Shown here: one piece after another, positions 4,794 through 5,268 of the stretch
Layout of the letters: each line of letters opens with the position of its first letter
Position numbering within the stretch: the stretch's first letter is position 1
Assembly: GCA_964601735.1 (NCBI GenBank)
Contig: CAZROO010000027.1
Coordinates: 1-5,268 of the forward strand
DNA: 5,268 nucleotides
Direction of reading: 5' to 3'
Source: DATAJX01 sp964601735
GTDB lineage: Bacteria > Pseudomonadota > Alphaproteobacteria > UBA2136 > UBA6156
Notes under the pieces: generated by a model
Seen by the model: the letters and a program-made list of their open reading frames with translations, nothing else
Told to the model about the DNA's origin: nothing
The model's database searches: none
Made by a program: the position numbers and the translations under genes

Positions 4794-5268
4794 TTAACCG
4801 ACGCTCCCTTCCAACGAAATTCCCAATAGTTTTTGCGCCTCGACGGCGAATTCCAGCGGCAGCTTTTGCAGCACTTCCTTGGCAAAGCCGTTCACAATCA
4901 TCGCCACGGCGTCCTCTTCCTTCAGGCCGCGCTGCTGGCAGTAGAACAGCTGGTCGTCAGAAATACGGCTGGTGGTGGCCTCATGCTCGGCGGTGCTTTG
5001 CGCATTGCGCACTTGGATGTAGGGCACGGTGTGGGCGCCGCACCGGTCACCGATGAGCAGGCTGTCGCACTGGGTGTAATTGCGCGCGCCCTGCGCCTTG
5101 GGCAGAATTTTCACCAGCCCGCGGTAGGTGTTGTCGCCGTGGTCGGCACTGATGCCCTTGGAAATGATGATACTTTTGGTGTTTTTGCCAATGTGGATCA
5201 ACTTGGTGCCGGTATCGGCCTGCTTGCGGTGACGGGTGAGGGCCACGCAGTAGATCTCGCCGACCCTT
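4794..5268 (-). CDS. sufB: Fe-S cluster scaffold subunit SufB, C-terminal part (partial)
   Basis: The 5' end of the gene lies beyond the right edge; 157 codons plus the TAA (4794-4796) are present, roughly the last third of a protein of about 480-495 residues. SufB is the main cluster-building subunit of SufBC2D and takes sulfur delivered from SufS. The visible sequence follows E. coli SufB almost throughout: GEIYCVALTRHRKQADTGTK, then IHIGKNTKS, YRGLVKILP, TQCDSLLIGDRCGAHT, EHEATTSRISDDQLFYCQQR and LPLEFAVEAQKLLGISLE. The Cys of TQCDS corresponds to E. coli Cys405, and the His-Glu of EHEATTSRI to His433/Glu434, residues linked to sulfur transfer and cluster assembly; both are intact. The frame is open to the window edge with no internal stop. 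sufC starts 1 nt past the stop, so the two are co-transcribed. Confidence 0.97.
   Translation of the reverse strand, partial: RVGEIYCVALTRHRKQADTGTKLIHIGKNTKSIIISKGISADHGDNTYRGLVKILPKAQGARNYTQCDSLLIGDRCGAHTVPYIQVRNAQSTAEHEATTSRISDDQLFYCQQRGLKEEDAVAMIVNGFAKEVLQKLPLEFAVEAQKLLGISLEGSVG
4804..4812 (-). promoter_or_regulatory. Shine-Dalgarno deciding the sufC start
   Basis: The minus-strand sequence GGAAGGGAG lies in the last codons of sufB, 11 nt before the ATG at 4790-4792. The spacing is a little long, but no better candidate ATG is nearby. It supports the 242-residue SufC over the longer open frame starting at 4885. Confidence 0.55.

Noticed and set aside
4793..4885. N-terminal extension of SufC by 31 codons
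   Set aside because: The extra residues lie inside sufB in another frame, have no SufC similarity, and the 242-residue form has the normal N-terminus and a Shine-Dalgarno.
1..5268. CRISPR arrays, tRNA or rRNA genes, toxin-antitoxin or defence genes
   Set aside because: No regularly spaced repeats, cloverleaf-like segments or such protein families were seen; the window is housekeeping sequence.

Overview
The window is GC-rich, densely packed bacterial chromosome with no sign of phage, plasmid or transposon. The likeliest host is an alphaproteobacterium (inference). Reasons are the ffh-rpsP junction, a SUF locus containing sufB, sufC, sufD, sufS and a small SufT-type protein, a bS16 with a long Ala/Lys-rich tail, and a tiny ORF with a NepR-like (alphaproteobacterial anti-sigma) signature.

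Left part, plus strand: the C-terminal end of Ffh (2-148) is followed by a 124-nt, hairpin-rich spacer and then rpsP (273-695). The spacer holds a possible promoter and a 25-codon upstream ORF with its own Shine-Dalgarno that runs into the rpsP start. rpsP closes on a strong symmetric terminator (704-735), so rimM, trmD and rplS, which commonly follow rpsP, are not adjacent. A small minus-strand gene of 61 or 46 codons (734-919) converges on the same terminator. The stretch 920-1054 has no gene; it holds the likely terminator of the suf unit and the upstream region of the small gene.

Right part, minus strand, transcribed right to left: sufB (C-terminal part only, running off the window), sufC and sufD are tightly packed. 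A bidirectional terminator follows (3070-3095), then a plus-strand MazG-like NTP pyrophosphohydrolase gene (2678-3070), then sufS and sufT, which overlap by 4 nt. The SUF set is therefore split into two transcription units by an opposite-strand gene. The short gap 2614-2677 must carry divergent start signals for sufS and the pyrophosphohydrolase.

How the genes work together: SufS takes sulfur from cysteine, SufB-SufC-SufD form the ATP-driven scaffold that builds the Fe-S cluster, and SufT is an accessory maturation factor. Ffh and bS16 serve protein targeting and the 30S ribosome. The pyrophosphohydrolase is probably a nucleotide-pool housekeeping enzyme with no obvious link to Fe-S assembly.

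Most of the window is conserved housekeeping sequence. The points worth a second look are the rpsP leader with its small ORF, the NepR-like small gene, the interrupted suf cluster, the compact SufD, and an AT-rich patch inside sufS.
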